NCBI GenBank assembly: GCA_034422455.1
Contig: DAOUJQ010000012.1
Coordinates: forward strand, 1 to 64,000
From: UBA1127 sp034422455
GTDB lineage: Bacteria; Chloroflexota; Dehalococcoidia; Lucifugimonadales; UBA1127
DNA: 64,000 nt
Direction of reading: 5' to 3'
Both the position numbers and the translations under genes were made by a program. Under the pieces are notes generated by a model. That model made no database searches, was not told where the DNA came from, and saw only the letters and a program-made list of their open reading frames with translations. Positions 55,062 through 62,106 of this stretch are shown one piece after another. The number at the start of each line of letters is the position of its first letter. Within the stretch, counting starts at the first letter, position 1.

Positions 55062-56306
55062 GTGGACGCGGTAATCATCATATCGCTGGTTGTATGGGTG
55101 GGCGCGCTGCTGCTGTCCATCGGCGCGACGCTCTACCGGCATGCGCTCTCGCGGCTGGACTCCCGGATTGTGGCGGCGAACCGGCACCCCGGCGGCATCG
55201 CGTGGGGCGCACTGGAAGCGCTGATGCGGACTCCGCTGGAGACGTCTTTCACGCTGCTCATGGTCCGCGTGGTGCTGGACGCCATCGGCATTGTCGCCCT
55301 CACGGCCTACCTGCTGGCGAGGGACCCCGCGCCGTGGGCGTTCGTGCTCTCGCTCCTCGTTGGCCTGGGCATCGCCCTTGCGCTGCCCCTGGCGTCCTAC
55401 CCGCTGGGTCGGGGGCACTCGCGCCGGATCGCGCTGGCCGGCGCGCCCGTGTGCGTCGTCATCAACGTCGTGACCGGCCCCGTGAGCGGGCCGCTCTACC
55501 GGCTGCTAAGGTCCATCGTGGGGCAGTCCGAGTCGCTGCCGGAGCTGACCTCCGAGCTGGCGGCCCGCTACGACCGCGTGTTCATCCCCCTCAGCAAGGA
55601 GGTGAACCCGCCGGATGAGCGCGAGTTGGCGATGATCCACGCCATTCTCGGCATGGAGGAGATGCCCGTCCGCGACATCATGGTGCCGCGCCCGGACGTG
55701 GTCGCCATCGAGGTGTCCGCGCCGGTCAAGCGGGCCCTTGCCCTCATGCGCGAGGCGGGCCACAGCCGCATCCCCGTCCACGACGGCGGCATCGACCGCG
55801 TGCTTGGTATCCTGCACGCCCGCGACCTGCTGAGGTTTGCGGAATCGCCCAACGGCGCGCAGCTCCGCGACTACCTCCGGCCCGCCCTCTTCGTGCCGGA
55901 GGGCAAGCGCCTGGACGAGCTGCTGCGCGAGTTCCAGCGCCTCCGCGGTCACATGGCCGTCGTCGTGGACGAGTACGGCAGCACGGCCGGCATCGTGACG
56001 CTGGAGGACATCCTGGAGGAGATCGTCGGCGATATCGTGGACGAGTTCAACCAGGAGGAGCAGGAGATCCAGGTCATCAGCAACGACGAGGTCGTGCTGG
56101 ACGCTCGGGTGAACCTGAGCTTCCTGAAGGAGCACTTCTCCGTCGACCTGGAGGGCGACGGCTTCGACACCATGGGCGGCCTGGTCTACAACAAGCTTGG
56201 CAAGATCCCCAGCCAGGGCGACCAGGTAGTCGCCAGCGGCCTCCGCGTCGAGGTCCTCAGCACCGCCGGCCGCCGCATCACCCGCGTCCGGGTGCAGCGA
56301 CAGTAG
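55062..56306 (+). CDS. HlyC/CorC-family CBS-domain membrane protein
   Basis: GTG 55062 follows the glmU stop without a gap, so the two genes are coupled. The 414-residue protein has N-terminal membrane helices of a CNNM/DUF21-like type, then a CBS pair (VRDIMVPRPDVVAIE and HSRIPVHDGGIDRVLGILHA in the first, MAVVVDEYGSTAGIVTLEDI in the second) and a C-terminal CorC_HlyC domain (DARVNLSFLKEHFSVDLEGD, GDQVVASGLRVEVL). Such proteins are linked to magnesium or cobalt resistance and transport; the ion is not shown here. A strong hairpin terminator follows at 56360. Confidence 0.92.
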   Translation: MDAVIIISLVVWVGALLLSIGATLYRHALSRLDSRIVAANRHPGGIAWGALEALMRTPLETSFTLLMVRVVLDAIGIVALTAYLLARDPAPWAFVLSLLVGLGIALALPLASYPLGRGHSRRIALAGAPVCVVINVVTGPVSGPLYRLLRSIVGQSESLPELTSELAARYDRVFIPLSKEVNPPDERELAMIHAILGMEEMPVRDIMVPRPDVVAIEVSAPVKRALALMREAGHSRIPVHDGGIDRVLGILHARDLLRFAESPNGAQLRDYLRPALFVPEGKRLDELLREFQRLRGHMAVVVDEYGSTAGIVTLEDILEEIVGDIVDEFNQEEQEIQVISNDEVVLDARVNLSFLKEHFSVDLEGDGFDTMGGLVYNKLGKIPSQGDQVVASGLRVEVLSTAGRRITRVRVQRQ

Positions 56307-56359
56307 GGGTAGTCAAGGCCCGCGGCCCCAGCGACCAGTCCCTGCGATTGTCCATGAAA

Positions 56360-56392
56360 GAGAGGCCCCTCGCACTACGCAAGGGGCCTCTC
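56360..56392. terminator. Hairpin terminator between convergent genes
   Basis: GAGAGGCCCCT (56360-56370) pairs perfectly with AGGGGCCTCTC (56382-56392). It sits between the CBS-domain gene and the convergent collagen-like gene and can serve both. Confidence 0.8.
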
Positions 56393-56412
56393 TCGCTGCC
56401 GTGAATCCCTGT

Positions 56413-57003
56413 CTACGCTTCTGCCGGCGCCGGGCTGATCACCACCGGCACGGTGGCGTTGTTGCCGCTGGTGTCGCGAACGAAGAGGGTGTAGACCCCC
56501 GCCGTCAACGCCGTGGGCCGCGACAGGTTCAGGCTGGCCGTTGCGGTAAACGCCCCGTTGGCGTTCGCCGTCGCTCCTACCAGCGAGATGGGCTCTTCGC
56601 CGGTTCCCAGCTCCCCGTATATCACGTCGCCCGGGTTGAACCCCGCGCCGTGAACGCTGAAATGGTTCTCCTCGCCCATGGTGACGTGCCCGACGGCAGG
56701 GTCTATGACGATGGCGGCAATGGTGCTGGGCCCAACCGCCCCTTGAGGGCCGGGGAGGCCCTGGATGCCGGAAAATCCGGGCTGCCCTGGAACTCCCGCC
56801 TCACCCTGGATCCCCGGCTCGCCGGGGTTGCCCGGCAGGCCGGAGAGGCCCGGAACGCCCGGCTCCCCCTGGGGCCCCTGCGGGCCCTCTGGCCCCTCGG
56901 GCCCGCACGCCGCCGTCACGACTGCGGCCAATGACAGGAGGAACAGCAAAACGATGAATCCCGGAGCGCGGGACAGGGGTGTCGCCTTCGTGCCGAAAAG
57001 CAT
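56413..57003 (-). CDS. Collagen-like lipoprotein
   Basis: ATG 57003 has AGGAGG seven bases upstream. The 196-residue product has a lipoprotein signal (IVLLFLLSLAAVVTAACGPE), then about 18 collagen-type Gly-X-Y triplets (GPEGPQGPQGEPGVPGLSG and on), and a C-terminal beta domain with VHGAGFNPGDVIYGEL, which resembles an IPT/TIG-like fold. It is a paralogue of the next gene upstream, whose C-terminal domain also has GFNPGDVI and ends DTSDNNATAPVVIS. Such triplet stalks project ligand domains from the cell surface. Function unknown. Confidence 0.85.
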   Translation of the reverse strand: MLFGTKATPLSRAPGFIVLLFLLSLAAVVTAACGPEGPEGPQGPQGEPGVPGLSGLPGNPGEPGIQGEAGVPGQPGFSGIQGLPGPQGAVGPSTIAAIVIDPAVGHVTMGEENHFSVHGAGFNPGDVIYGELGTGEEPISLVGATANANGAFTATASLNLSRPTALTAGVYTLFVRDTSGNNATVPVVISPAPAEA

Positions 57004-57102
57004 ACGCACCTCCTGCCATGTGGTGACGGCGCTACCCTAGCAGAAAACTGCGGAAAGCAATAGGGGGCAGTGGCCTGGGCGGATGCTCGAATCGGGCAAA
57101 GG

Positions 57103-57135
57103 AAAAGGGCCCCGGGGATCTTCCGGGGCCCTTTT
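57103..57135. terminator. Rho-independent terminator
   Basis: AAAAGGGCCCCGG (57103-57115) pairs with CCGGGGCCCTTTT (57123-57135). The hairpin ends in a T run on both strands and lies just after the stop of the second collagen-like gene. Confidence 0.85.
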
Positions 57136-57155
57136 GCGCTGTACCGTTTCTACGT

Positions 57156-57716
57156 TTACTTGGGCGGGGAAATCACGACGGGAGCGGTCGCGTTGTTGTC
57201 CGACGTGTCCCTGACGTGGAGCGTGTACACACCGGGTGTGAGGGCGGTCAGCCGCTCCAGGTCCAACCCGGCGGTTGCCAGGAAGGCGCCGGAGCCGTTG
57301 GCGGTGCTGCCGACGACCGGCAGAGCGTCCGCGCCGATGGTGACCTCGCCGAAGATCACGTCGCCGGGGTTGAAGCCGGAGCCGATGACCGTGATGGTGT
57401 GCTCCTTGCCTGCTTCGAAGGTGTACTCGGGGATCACTACCTTGGCGGCGACCGACGGTCCCGGCGGACCCTGCTCACCCTGCGGGCCCTGGACGCCGGG
57501 GAGACCGGGGTTGCCGGGGAGACCGGGCTCACCCTGGATGCCCTGGACGCCGGGGAGACCGGGGTTGCCGGGGAGACCGGGCAGTCCTGGATCGCCCTGT
57601 GGGCCTGGGGGACCCTGTGGGCCCGCTGGACCCTCGCAAGCGGCGATCAGAAGGGCGAGCAGTAGCGCAGAGATGAGAGCAATCCCACTGATGCGCCTCG
57701 GTGAATACCGTTCCAT
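57156..57716 (-). CDS. Collagen-like lipoprotein, paralogue
   Basis: ATG 57716 is preceded by AAAGGGGATCTC. The 186-residue product has a lipobox (ALLLALLIAACEG), about 20 Gly-X-Y triplets with an internal duplication (GNPGLPGVQG twice) and the same C-terminal domain as its neighbour (GSGFNPGDVIFGEV). It has its own strong promoter at 57790-57818 and its own terminator, so it is a single-gene unit probably expressed at a high level. Confidence 0.85.
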   Translation of the reverse strand: MERYSPRRISGIALISALLLALLIAACEGPAGPQGPPGPQGDPGLPGLPGNPGLPGVQGIQGEPGLPGNPGLPGVQGPQGEQGPPGPSVAAKVVIPEYTFEAGKEHTITVIGSGFNPGDVIFGEVTIGADALPVVGSTANGSGAFLATAGLDLERLTALTPGVYTLHVRDTSDNNATAPVVISPPK

Positions 57717-57789
57717 GAGATCCCCTTTCGTTTTACGAAGTGTTTGGGGCCCTGCTGCCGACACAGCTACCCATTCAATACCGCACCCT

Positions 57790-57818
57790 ATACTAGGGGT
57801 CACTGTAAAGTGTGTCAA
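57790..57818 (-). promoter_or_regulatory. Strong sigma-70-type promoter for the collagen-like gene
   Basis: On the minus strand, TTGACA (57813-57818) is 17 bases from TAGTAT (57790-57795), close to consensus. The leader before ATG 57716 is about 67 bases. Confidence 0.75.
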
Positions 57819-57835
57819 CCCCTACTAGGCTTTGG

Positions 57836-57886
57836 TGAAAAAGTCCCGTTTGATGAAAAAGTCCGATTTTTGATGCAAAAGTCGCG
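57836..57886. repeat. Three iteron-like direct repeats
   Basis: TGAAAAAGTCCCGTTTGA (57836), TGAAAAAGTCCGATTTTTGA (57854) and TGCAAAAGTCGCG (57874) follow each other directly with an 18-20 base period, in a locally AT-rich patch. Confidence 0.55.
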
Positions 57887-57978
57887 CGGCAGAACCCTCC
57901 CGGCCCAACCGTCACCATTGTCCCCTTTTCCTACGCATGTGTATTGACATCGCCCTCCCCGCTACCTACCATTCGGCG

Positions 57979-58091
57979 CGTCTGGCAGGACAGCCGCTCA
58001 CTGAACGGAGTGTGGCTCTATGGCCGCCTCCCGGTTCAATGAGCGAGTTGGGATAGTCCTGCCAGACGACACCACACTCTCCGGGAGGCGG
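57979..58091. other. Segment with three interleaved inverted repeats (candidate structured RNA)
   Basis: Arms A CGTCTGGCAGGAC (57979-57991), B GAGTGTGG (58008-58015) and C CCGCCTCCCGG (58024-58034) are followed by A' GTCCTGCCAGACG (58056-58068), B' CCACACTC (58072-58079) and C' CCGGGAGGCGG (58081-58091). Each pair is perfectly complementary, but the order A-B-C-A'-B'-C' means they cannot all form a simple hairpin. No protein is likely across it. Confidence 0.6.
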
Positions 58092-58232
58092 TCCCCGCTA
58101 TGAAACGCTTGCGCGGCATCCCGCAGCAGCCCCGCTCTGGTGGTCTCAACATCATCTGGCCCGCACGTTCTGCCCTCGGTTTCGCCCACTGTCGTTAGCG
58201 CAATTGCGCTCCTCCTAACCCGTTGTTGATAT

Positions 58233-58305
58233 GCGCCCTTGTGGGCGCCGCCGGAGGTATGCCCTACCGTGTGCAACTGCCTCCGGGACAAGGAGGCGAT
58301 AGATG
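58233..58305 (+). promoter_or_regulatory. Leader with mutually exclusive hairpins over a Shine-Dalgarno
   Basis: A GCGCCC-TTGT-GGGCGC hairpin (58233-58248) is followed by CCGGAGG (58251-58257), which can pair with CCTCCGG (58280-58286). Alternatively GCCTCC (58279-58284) pairs with GGAGGC (58292-58297), hiding the ribosome binding site of ATG 58303. A short frame from ATG 58259 (MPYRVQLPPGQGGDR) ends in ATGA overlap with that start. Confidence 0.5.
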
Positions 58306-58698
58306 AGCACCGGCGACTACCCAAGGGAAAGCGACGACCTGCACATGGACGCCGAAGCCCAAGCATTCTTTGACAATCTGGTTGCGGCTATTGCTACCCG
58401 TCGGGCCAATGGTGAAACAAGGGAGGGGATCATCGTCTGGATGCAGGACGACCTCGACTTCACCCGCGAGGATGCGGTGCCTATTGTCGACTACGTTGAG
58501 CTTGCGCTAAAAGCGGAACATCGGGCGGCGGGGCGGTCAGACATCATCCAGGGGTTTCTGTGGGCAGGCATCGGGGGAGGGATCACCGGGCTGACCTACG
58601 CCATCGCCGACCCTGGCGGGGTCTTCCTGGTGCTGTGGGGCGCCATCGCGTGGGGGGTCATCAAGGTCTTCATGGGTGTCATTAAGCTGATTGAGTAA
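58303..58698 (+). CDS. Small membrane protein, function unknown
   Basis: The 131-residue protein has a soluble helical N-terminal half (MDAEAQAFFDNLVAAIATRR, then REGIIVWMQDDLDFTREDAV) and two C-terminal membrane segments (IIQGFLWAGIGGGITGLTYA and VFLVLWGAIAWGVIKVFMGV). The ATG is preceded by AGGAGGCGATAG and may be controlled by the hairpins upstream. It is the first of a same-strand row of small membrane or surface genes, with the recurring start context GGAGGTAYGCC upstream of the next two. No known family. Confidence 0.65.
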   Translation: MSTGDYPRESDDLHMDAEAQAFFDNLVAAIATRRANGETREGIIVWMQDDLDFTREDAVPIVDYVELALKAEHRAAGRSDIIQGFLWAGIGGGITGLTYAIADPGGVFLVLWGAIAWGVIKVFMGVIKLIE

Positions 58699-58718
58699 GA
58701 CGAGATAGGAGGTACGCC

Positions 58719-58820
58719 ATGTTGTTGGAGCGTTTTCGCCTTGTCCTGTACTTGGTGTTGAGTTCGGCGGCGGCCCTTGCCATTGCCAGCGTGATGATGT
58801 TCTTGGACAGCCGCGTCTAA
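58719..58820 (+). CDS. 33-residue single-span membrane microprotein
   Basis: ATG 58719 follows AGGAGGTACGCC, a strong ribosome binding site, and encodes MLLERFRLVLYLVLSSAAAL, then AIASVMMFLDSRV. It is one hydrophobic helix with a short basic N-terminal end. It is too short for most gene callers, but the ribosome binding site closely matches that of the collagen-like gene that follows. Function unknown. Confidence 0.6.
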   Translation: MLLERFRLVLYLVLSSAAALAIASVMMFLDSRV

Positions 58821-58838
58821 ACTAGTGGGAGGTATGCC

Positions 58839-59573
58839 ATGAGGAAAGTTCTGTGGGGGGCCGTTGCCCTTGCGCTGCTCCTAGCGGCCTGCGGGCCGTC
58901 AGACGAGGAACTCACCGCGATGGTGCAGACAGAGGTAGAGCGGCAAGTTGCGCTGATTCCGCCGGCCCCCCAAGGCGAGGTCGGCCCGCAGGGGCCGCAG
59001 GGCATTCAGGGCGAGCCGGGCAAGGATGGTGAGCGAGGAGAAGTGGGGCCGCAGGGCCCGCAGGGCGTACAAGGACCAATTGGGCCAAGGGGCGTCGAAG
59101 GCCCGCAGGGTGAACGCGGGGCGACAGGCAGTGAAGGCCCGGTGGGGCGGCGTGGAGAGCAGGGCCCCACGGGTGCTACCGGCCCACAAGGAGAGCCTGG
59201 TGCGGGGGGCTCCGGTCTGATTATGTGGGAGGCACCGCCTACTGTGTCGTCTACCGGCAATCTCACGACGACGTTCAGGATAATGAACGGACGGGGCACA
59301 CGGGACTGGTTCGTCGTGCAAATGTTCGGCGAAGATGGCACATACCTGGGTCTCATCGACAGGCCGTGGAACGCTCCACCGGGAGCTGAGTTTGTAGCCC
59401 ACCAGTACGACCTAGACGATGGTCAGGTGACTATTGCCGTGGGGCTGGGTGCAACTGCGAGCGTGCGGGGCTTGGTGGTGTGTGTGCGGGCCAGTACAGA
59501 CCGATTCCCTGACAACCCAAGCGTCGAGGATCATTCACACGGTCGCGTCATAGGGTGCATGAGCGCCGTGTAG
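58839..59573 (+). CDS. Collagen-like lipoprotein with long Gly-X-Y stalk
   Basis: ATG 58839 follows GGGAGGTATGCC. The 244-residue product has a lipobox (LWGAVALALLLAACGPS), a short helical stretch (EELTAMVQTEVERQVAL) that could nucleate trimerisation, about 27 Gly-X-Y triplets (GPQGPQGIQGEPGKDGERG and on), and a C-terminal beta domain of about 115 residues that differs from the two collagen-like proteins at 56-57 kb. It is probably a trimeric surface fibre or, in a prophage remnant, a fibre component; no other phage gene supports the latter. Confidence 0.8.
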   Translation: MRKVLWGAVALALLLAACGPSDEELTAMVQTEVERQVALIPPAPQGEVGPQGPQGIQGEPGKDGERGEVGPQGPQGVQGPIGPRGVEGPQGERGATGSEGPVGRRGEQGPTGATGPQGEPGAGGSGLIMWEAPPTVSSTGNLTTTFRIMNGRGTRDWFVVQMFGEDGTYLGLIDRPWNAPPGAEFVAHQYDLDDGQVTIAVGLGATASVRGLVVCVRASTDRFPDNPSVEDHSHGRVIGCMSAV

Positions 59574-59578
59574 TCAAC

Positions 59579-59746
59579 ATGGATGTGGTGGATTGGGTGT
59601 TGGTCTTGGCGGTGGTGGCCGCCGTGTGGGCCGCGTCACGCAAGGACCTGCCCAAGGGCGCCCGATATGCAGCGGGCATCATCGCCGTCGTGTGCGGCCT
59701 GGCCTTCCTGCTACTTAACTTCGGCGCCATCCCGTTGACGGCGTGA
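59579..59746 (+). CDS. 55-residue two-span membrane protein
   Basis: From ATG 59579 the product has two hydrophobic helices (VVDWVLVLAVVAAVWAA and YAAGIIAVVCGLAFLLLNF) joined by a basic turn (SRKDLPKGAR). No clear Shine-Dalgarno is seen, but the start lies five bases after the previous stop, so coupling is possible. Its 3' end overlaps a convergent small gene by 36 bases. Holin-like size and layout, but no family match. Confidence 0.45.
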   Translation: MDVVDWVLVLAVVAAVWAASRKDLPKGARYAAGIIAVVCGLAFLLLNFGAIPLTA

Positions 59747-59842
59747 GCGGGTCCAGTCCAGAACCGTGTCGGTCAGCTTGCTGAGGCCCAGTCCCGCGAG
59801 CACTGCCAACGTCAGGATGCCTAATGCTTCCGGTAGAGACAT
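59711..59842 (-). CDS. 43-residue single-span membrane protein
   Basis: ATG 59842 has GAGGAGGGCAACC just before it, an excellent ribosome binding site. The product is one hydrophobic helix (MSLPEALGILTLAVLAGLGL) followed by a basic tail (DWTRSRRQRDGAEVK). It converges on the two-span gene and overlaps it. Function unknown. Confidence 0.55.
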   Translation of the reverse strand: MSLPEALGILTLAVLAGLGLSKLTDTVLDWTRSRRQRDGAEVK

Positions 59843-60012
59843 GGTTGCCCTCCTCAGCGGGGGATCGTACTCAGTGACCTGCAGCTCGCCAAGGTGGCTC
59901 ATGGGCTGGAGAGGAGCGCAAAAGGTTCAGTGTCCGACCCAGATAATCTCCATGAAGGCAAGACGCCGCCCCGAGGAAACTCAGATGGAAGTCTTGCGCT
60001 GATGCTAGCACG

Positions 60013-60237
60013 CTAATACTCAAAGTAGTACACGTACCAGATGGCGTTTTCGGGTCCCCTGCCGCCGTGATGCGCGTTACACCCACGCCTCGCAGCTTCC
60101 CAATCCTCGCGTTTCTGCGCTGCCGACCTGCTTCGATGCCGAGACAGGACTTGCCAGTTCCGCAGCGAGGGCCGCTTCTCTGCCCACTGCTCCTTTCGGC
60201 GGACTGGATTCATGGTAATGCCCACCTGACAGCCCAC
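60013..60237 (-). CDS. Small basic hypothetical protein
   Basis: GTG 60237 has GGAGGAGAGTT upstream and opens MGCQVGITMNPVRRKEQWAE. The 74-residue product is basic and ends NAIWYVYYFEY. It follows the small CxxC gene at 60267 with a 29-base gap. No family recognised; an alternative start at ATG 60213 exists. Confidence 0.4.
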   Translation of the reverse strand: MGCQVGITMNPVRRKEQWAEKRPSLRNWQVLSRHRSRSAAQKREDWEAARRGCNAHHGGRGPENAIWYVYYFEY

Positions 60238-60266
60238 AACTCTCCTCCTTCTTTGCCTGTAGTCTT

Positions 60267-60476
60267 CTAACACCGCCCTTGCACCATCAACCGTCTGCAC
60301 TCTCGGCACAAGGGTTTCCAGCCAGTGCCCTCCACTGGTCCACTGCGCCGTCTTTCGTCGACCCACATTGCAACGAATCTAGGGTGAAATCGGTTACCTG
60401 ACCTACACTCCGAGCAGCGGTGATGCCGGTCTCCTGATAAGAAGTGCCAAGCGTCTTCCCGATCCGCCCTGAGCAT
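60267..60476 (-). CDS. Small zinc-ribbon-like hypothetical protein
   Basis: From ATG 60476, with GAGGGTCGTG before it, the 69-residue product has HHRCSECRSGNRFH and, 30 residues on, PLCRECRRLM, that is, two CxxC pairs fitting one zinc. The sequence between them is basic. This looks like a small HNH-less zinc ribbon of the kind common in phage and plasmid genomes. Function unknown. Confidence 0.5.
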   Translation of the reverse strand: MLRADREDAWHFLSGDRHHRCSECRSGNRFHPRFVAMWVDERRRSGPVEGTGWKPLCRECRRLMVQGRC

Positions 60477-60559
60477 CACGACCCTCTATCCCGTAAACAG
60501 CCCCCATGATGGGCATCCAACATGAGGGCTGTCTTGGTGAAGCGGGTCGTCAGAATTTT

Positions 60560-61150
60560 CTAGCTAGTCAGTTGCTGAGTAAGCACAGAATTGAGTAATG
60601 CTACCAGCGGCGCAGAGTCGCCATTGTAAGCATCAAGAAGGCAGTCCACATATTCGCCATAGCGCTGGGTGGCGAGCACATGAGGGAACGGTGTGCCAGG
60701 GAGCTGGCTGCCGCTCCGAGTGCATATCGTGTAGTAACACAGGGCCCGTGCTGTCCTTCCGTTGCCGTTAGAGAACGGATGGATGAAATTGACCCGCCAG
60801 AGAACTTCAGCAGCAACTTCTAAAAGGCCTCCGCTCTCCCACTGTCCGTTAATCCTATTGATTGAGTCCTCCATCATCTGCAACACAAGTGTGTAGTTTG
60901 GACACTCACGACCGCCGACCCAAACCGGGCCTTGCCGGTAGTCGCCGGCGTCCTTGTGAAGCCCAGCAATGGTGTGGAAGTTGATGGCTTGAACAAGGTT
61001 ATGGGACAGGCGGTGTTTGTCCTGAACGGCAATGGGGATTAAGTCTTCGAGGAACTCATAGTACCGTGAGTAGTTTTTGGCTTCTAGGAACCTGTAGTCG
61101 GGATGGTCTTCTGGTTTCCCGATGGCACCAAAGAGTTGCATGAAGGGCAC
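60560..61150 (-). CDS. Fic/DOC-family protein (predicted AMPylase)
   Basis: The 196-residue protein holds the complete Fic motif HPFSNGNGRTAR, with the catalytic His and phosphate-binding loop, preceded by EVLWRVNFI and by the flap-like GGRECPNYTLVLQMMEDSIN. Fic enzymes transfer AMP or related groups to Ser, Thr or Tyr of target proteins. The start is GTG 61150 or ATG 61141. It overlaps the preceding small gene by 67 bases. No inhibitory S/TxxxEG/N motif could be picked with confidence in either protein. Confidence 0.88.
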   Translation of the reverse strand: MPFMQLFGAIGKPEDHPDYRFLEAKNYSRYYEFLEDLIPIAVQDKHRLSHNLVQAINFHTIAGLHKDAGDYRQGPVWVGGRECPNYTLVLQMMEDSINRINGQWESGGLLEVAAEVLWRVNFIHPFSNGNGRTARALCYYTICTRSGSQLPGTPFPHVLATQRYGEYVDCLLDAYNGDSAPLVALLNSVLTQQLTS

Positions 61151-61374
61151 CTGCCAAAGTGGTTTCGGCCTACATAACGCTCAACCTCATCGCGAGTCAA
61201 GGAGCTTTTGCGACCAAGGTGACCCATAATGAAATTGATGCGCTGTTCGTATTGCTCCTCTGGTGTTAATACTCTGGCAGCAGCCTCTTCCAACAGCTTG
61301 AGCAATTGTGGGTCATCAGGAATCGGCTGGTGTGCTGCCGGCCGTTGCAATACTTCGTCGTGATTGATAGTCAT
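61084..61374 (-). CDS. Small protein upstream of Fic, possible antitoxin partner
   Basis: ATG 61374 follows AAGGAGGAGAC. The 96-residue product contains LTPEEQYEQRINFIMGHLGR and SSLTRDEVERYVGR. As I recall, small proteins with an EEQxxQRxxF..G pattern are often encoded just before fic genes. Its 3' end overlaps fic by 67 bases in another frame, which suggests tight translational linkage. The C-terminal CPSCNSLVP part is unusual. The antitoxin role is inferred from position only. Confidence 0.5.
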   Translation of the reverse strand: MTINHDEVLQRPAAHQPIPDDPQLLKLLEEAAARVLTPEEQYEQRINFIMGHLGRKSSLTRDEVERYVGRNHFGRCPSCNSLVPSGNQKTIPTTGS

Positions 61375-61417
61375 GTCTCCTCCTTCTGGTTTGCAGCAAA
61401 CATCATGCATTATGACA

Positions 61418-61459
61418 AGAGCGGTCGGGCATGACACAAAGGTAACGCCCGACCGCTCT
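61418..61459. other. 13-base inverted repeat upstream of the fic operon
   Basis: AGAGCGGTCGGGC (61418-61430) and GCCCGACCGCTCT (61447-61459) are perfectly complementary around 16 bases. Lying 44 bases upstream of the small gene, it could be a leader attenuator or the end of an upstream transcript. Confidence 0.6.
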
Positions 61460-62106
61460 ATTAGTGATTCTTCAATGCACGCATGATGCCGAGAATGGAT
61501 GCCGCTTCCTTCTCGTTCGCTGCTCCCGTCGTTGTGCGCTGGCAACAGGGGTGCGGTTTCTGCGTCTGAATCCTACCACATCATGTCAACTGGTGACAGA
61601 AAACCCCCTGACGCCATTTTGGTCACCCCCTTGCTCCCCGGTCAACCCGGTACCATCATGGCACCCTTTCCATCTGCCAGCGTAGCCGCGACCACACGCC
61701 CTGCTGGGCCGTTACTAGCGCCGTCGCCTGATAGGTTAGGACGCTCATATAGCAGTGGAGCGTCACGCAGCGGAGGAAAGCCAAGGCGGACCGTTGATGC
61801 GGGGCTCGGCGTAACTGGCCCCTTCCGGCGAAGTGTGCTAAAGTTACATCAGGAGGCGATCCATCTGTAAGGTGGACGCAACTGAATAGAACGGTACCGG
61901 CGTGCTACCGCCGGTGCCGGGACTCCCAATGCCCCCCCACCCATGTTCGGAATCGCGTCATAGGGTGCGGCTTACAATGCATGGCAGGCCCACCAAGCGG
62001 CGGTTCGGCCTGTCACCGTTAGAGCACTGGCGGCGCCTCGGGTGGGCCGTCGCCATCTATGCGGTCGCGCTCCTGCTTACCCTAAAGGGATGGAGTCTGT
62101 CGTATA
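61460..62106. other. Intergenic region, no firm gene
   Basis: A possible 57-codon plus-strand frame from ATG 61977 with one hydrophobic helix (WAVAIYAVALLLTLKGW) overlaps the ParB-like gene start but lacks a good ribosome binding site. Nothing else was recognised. Confidence 0.4.
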
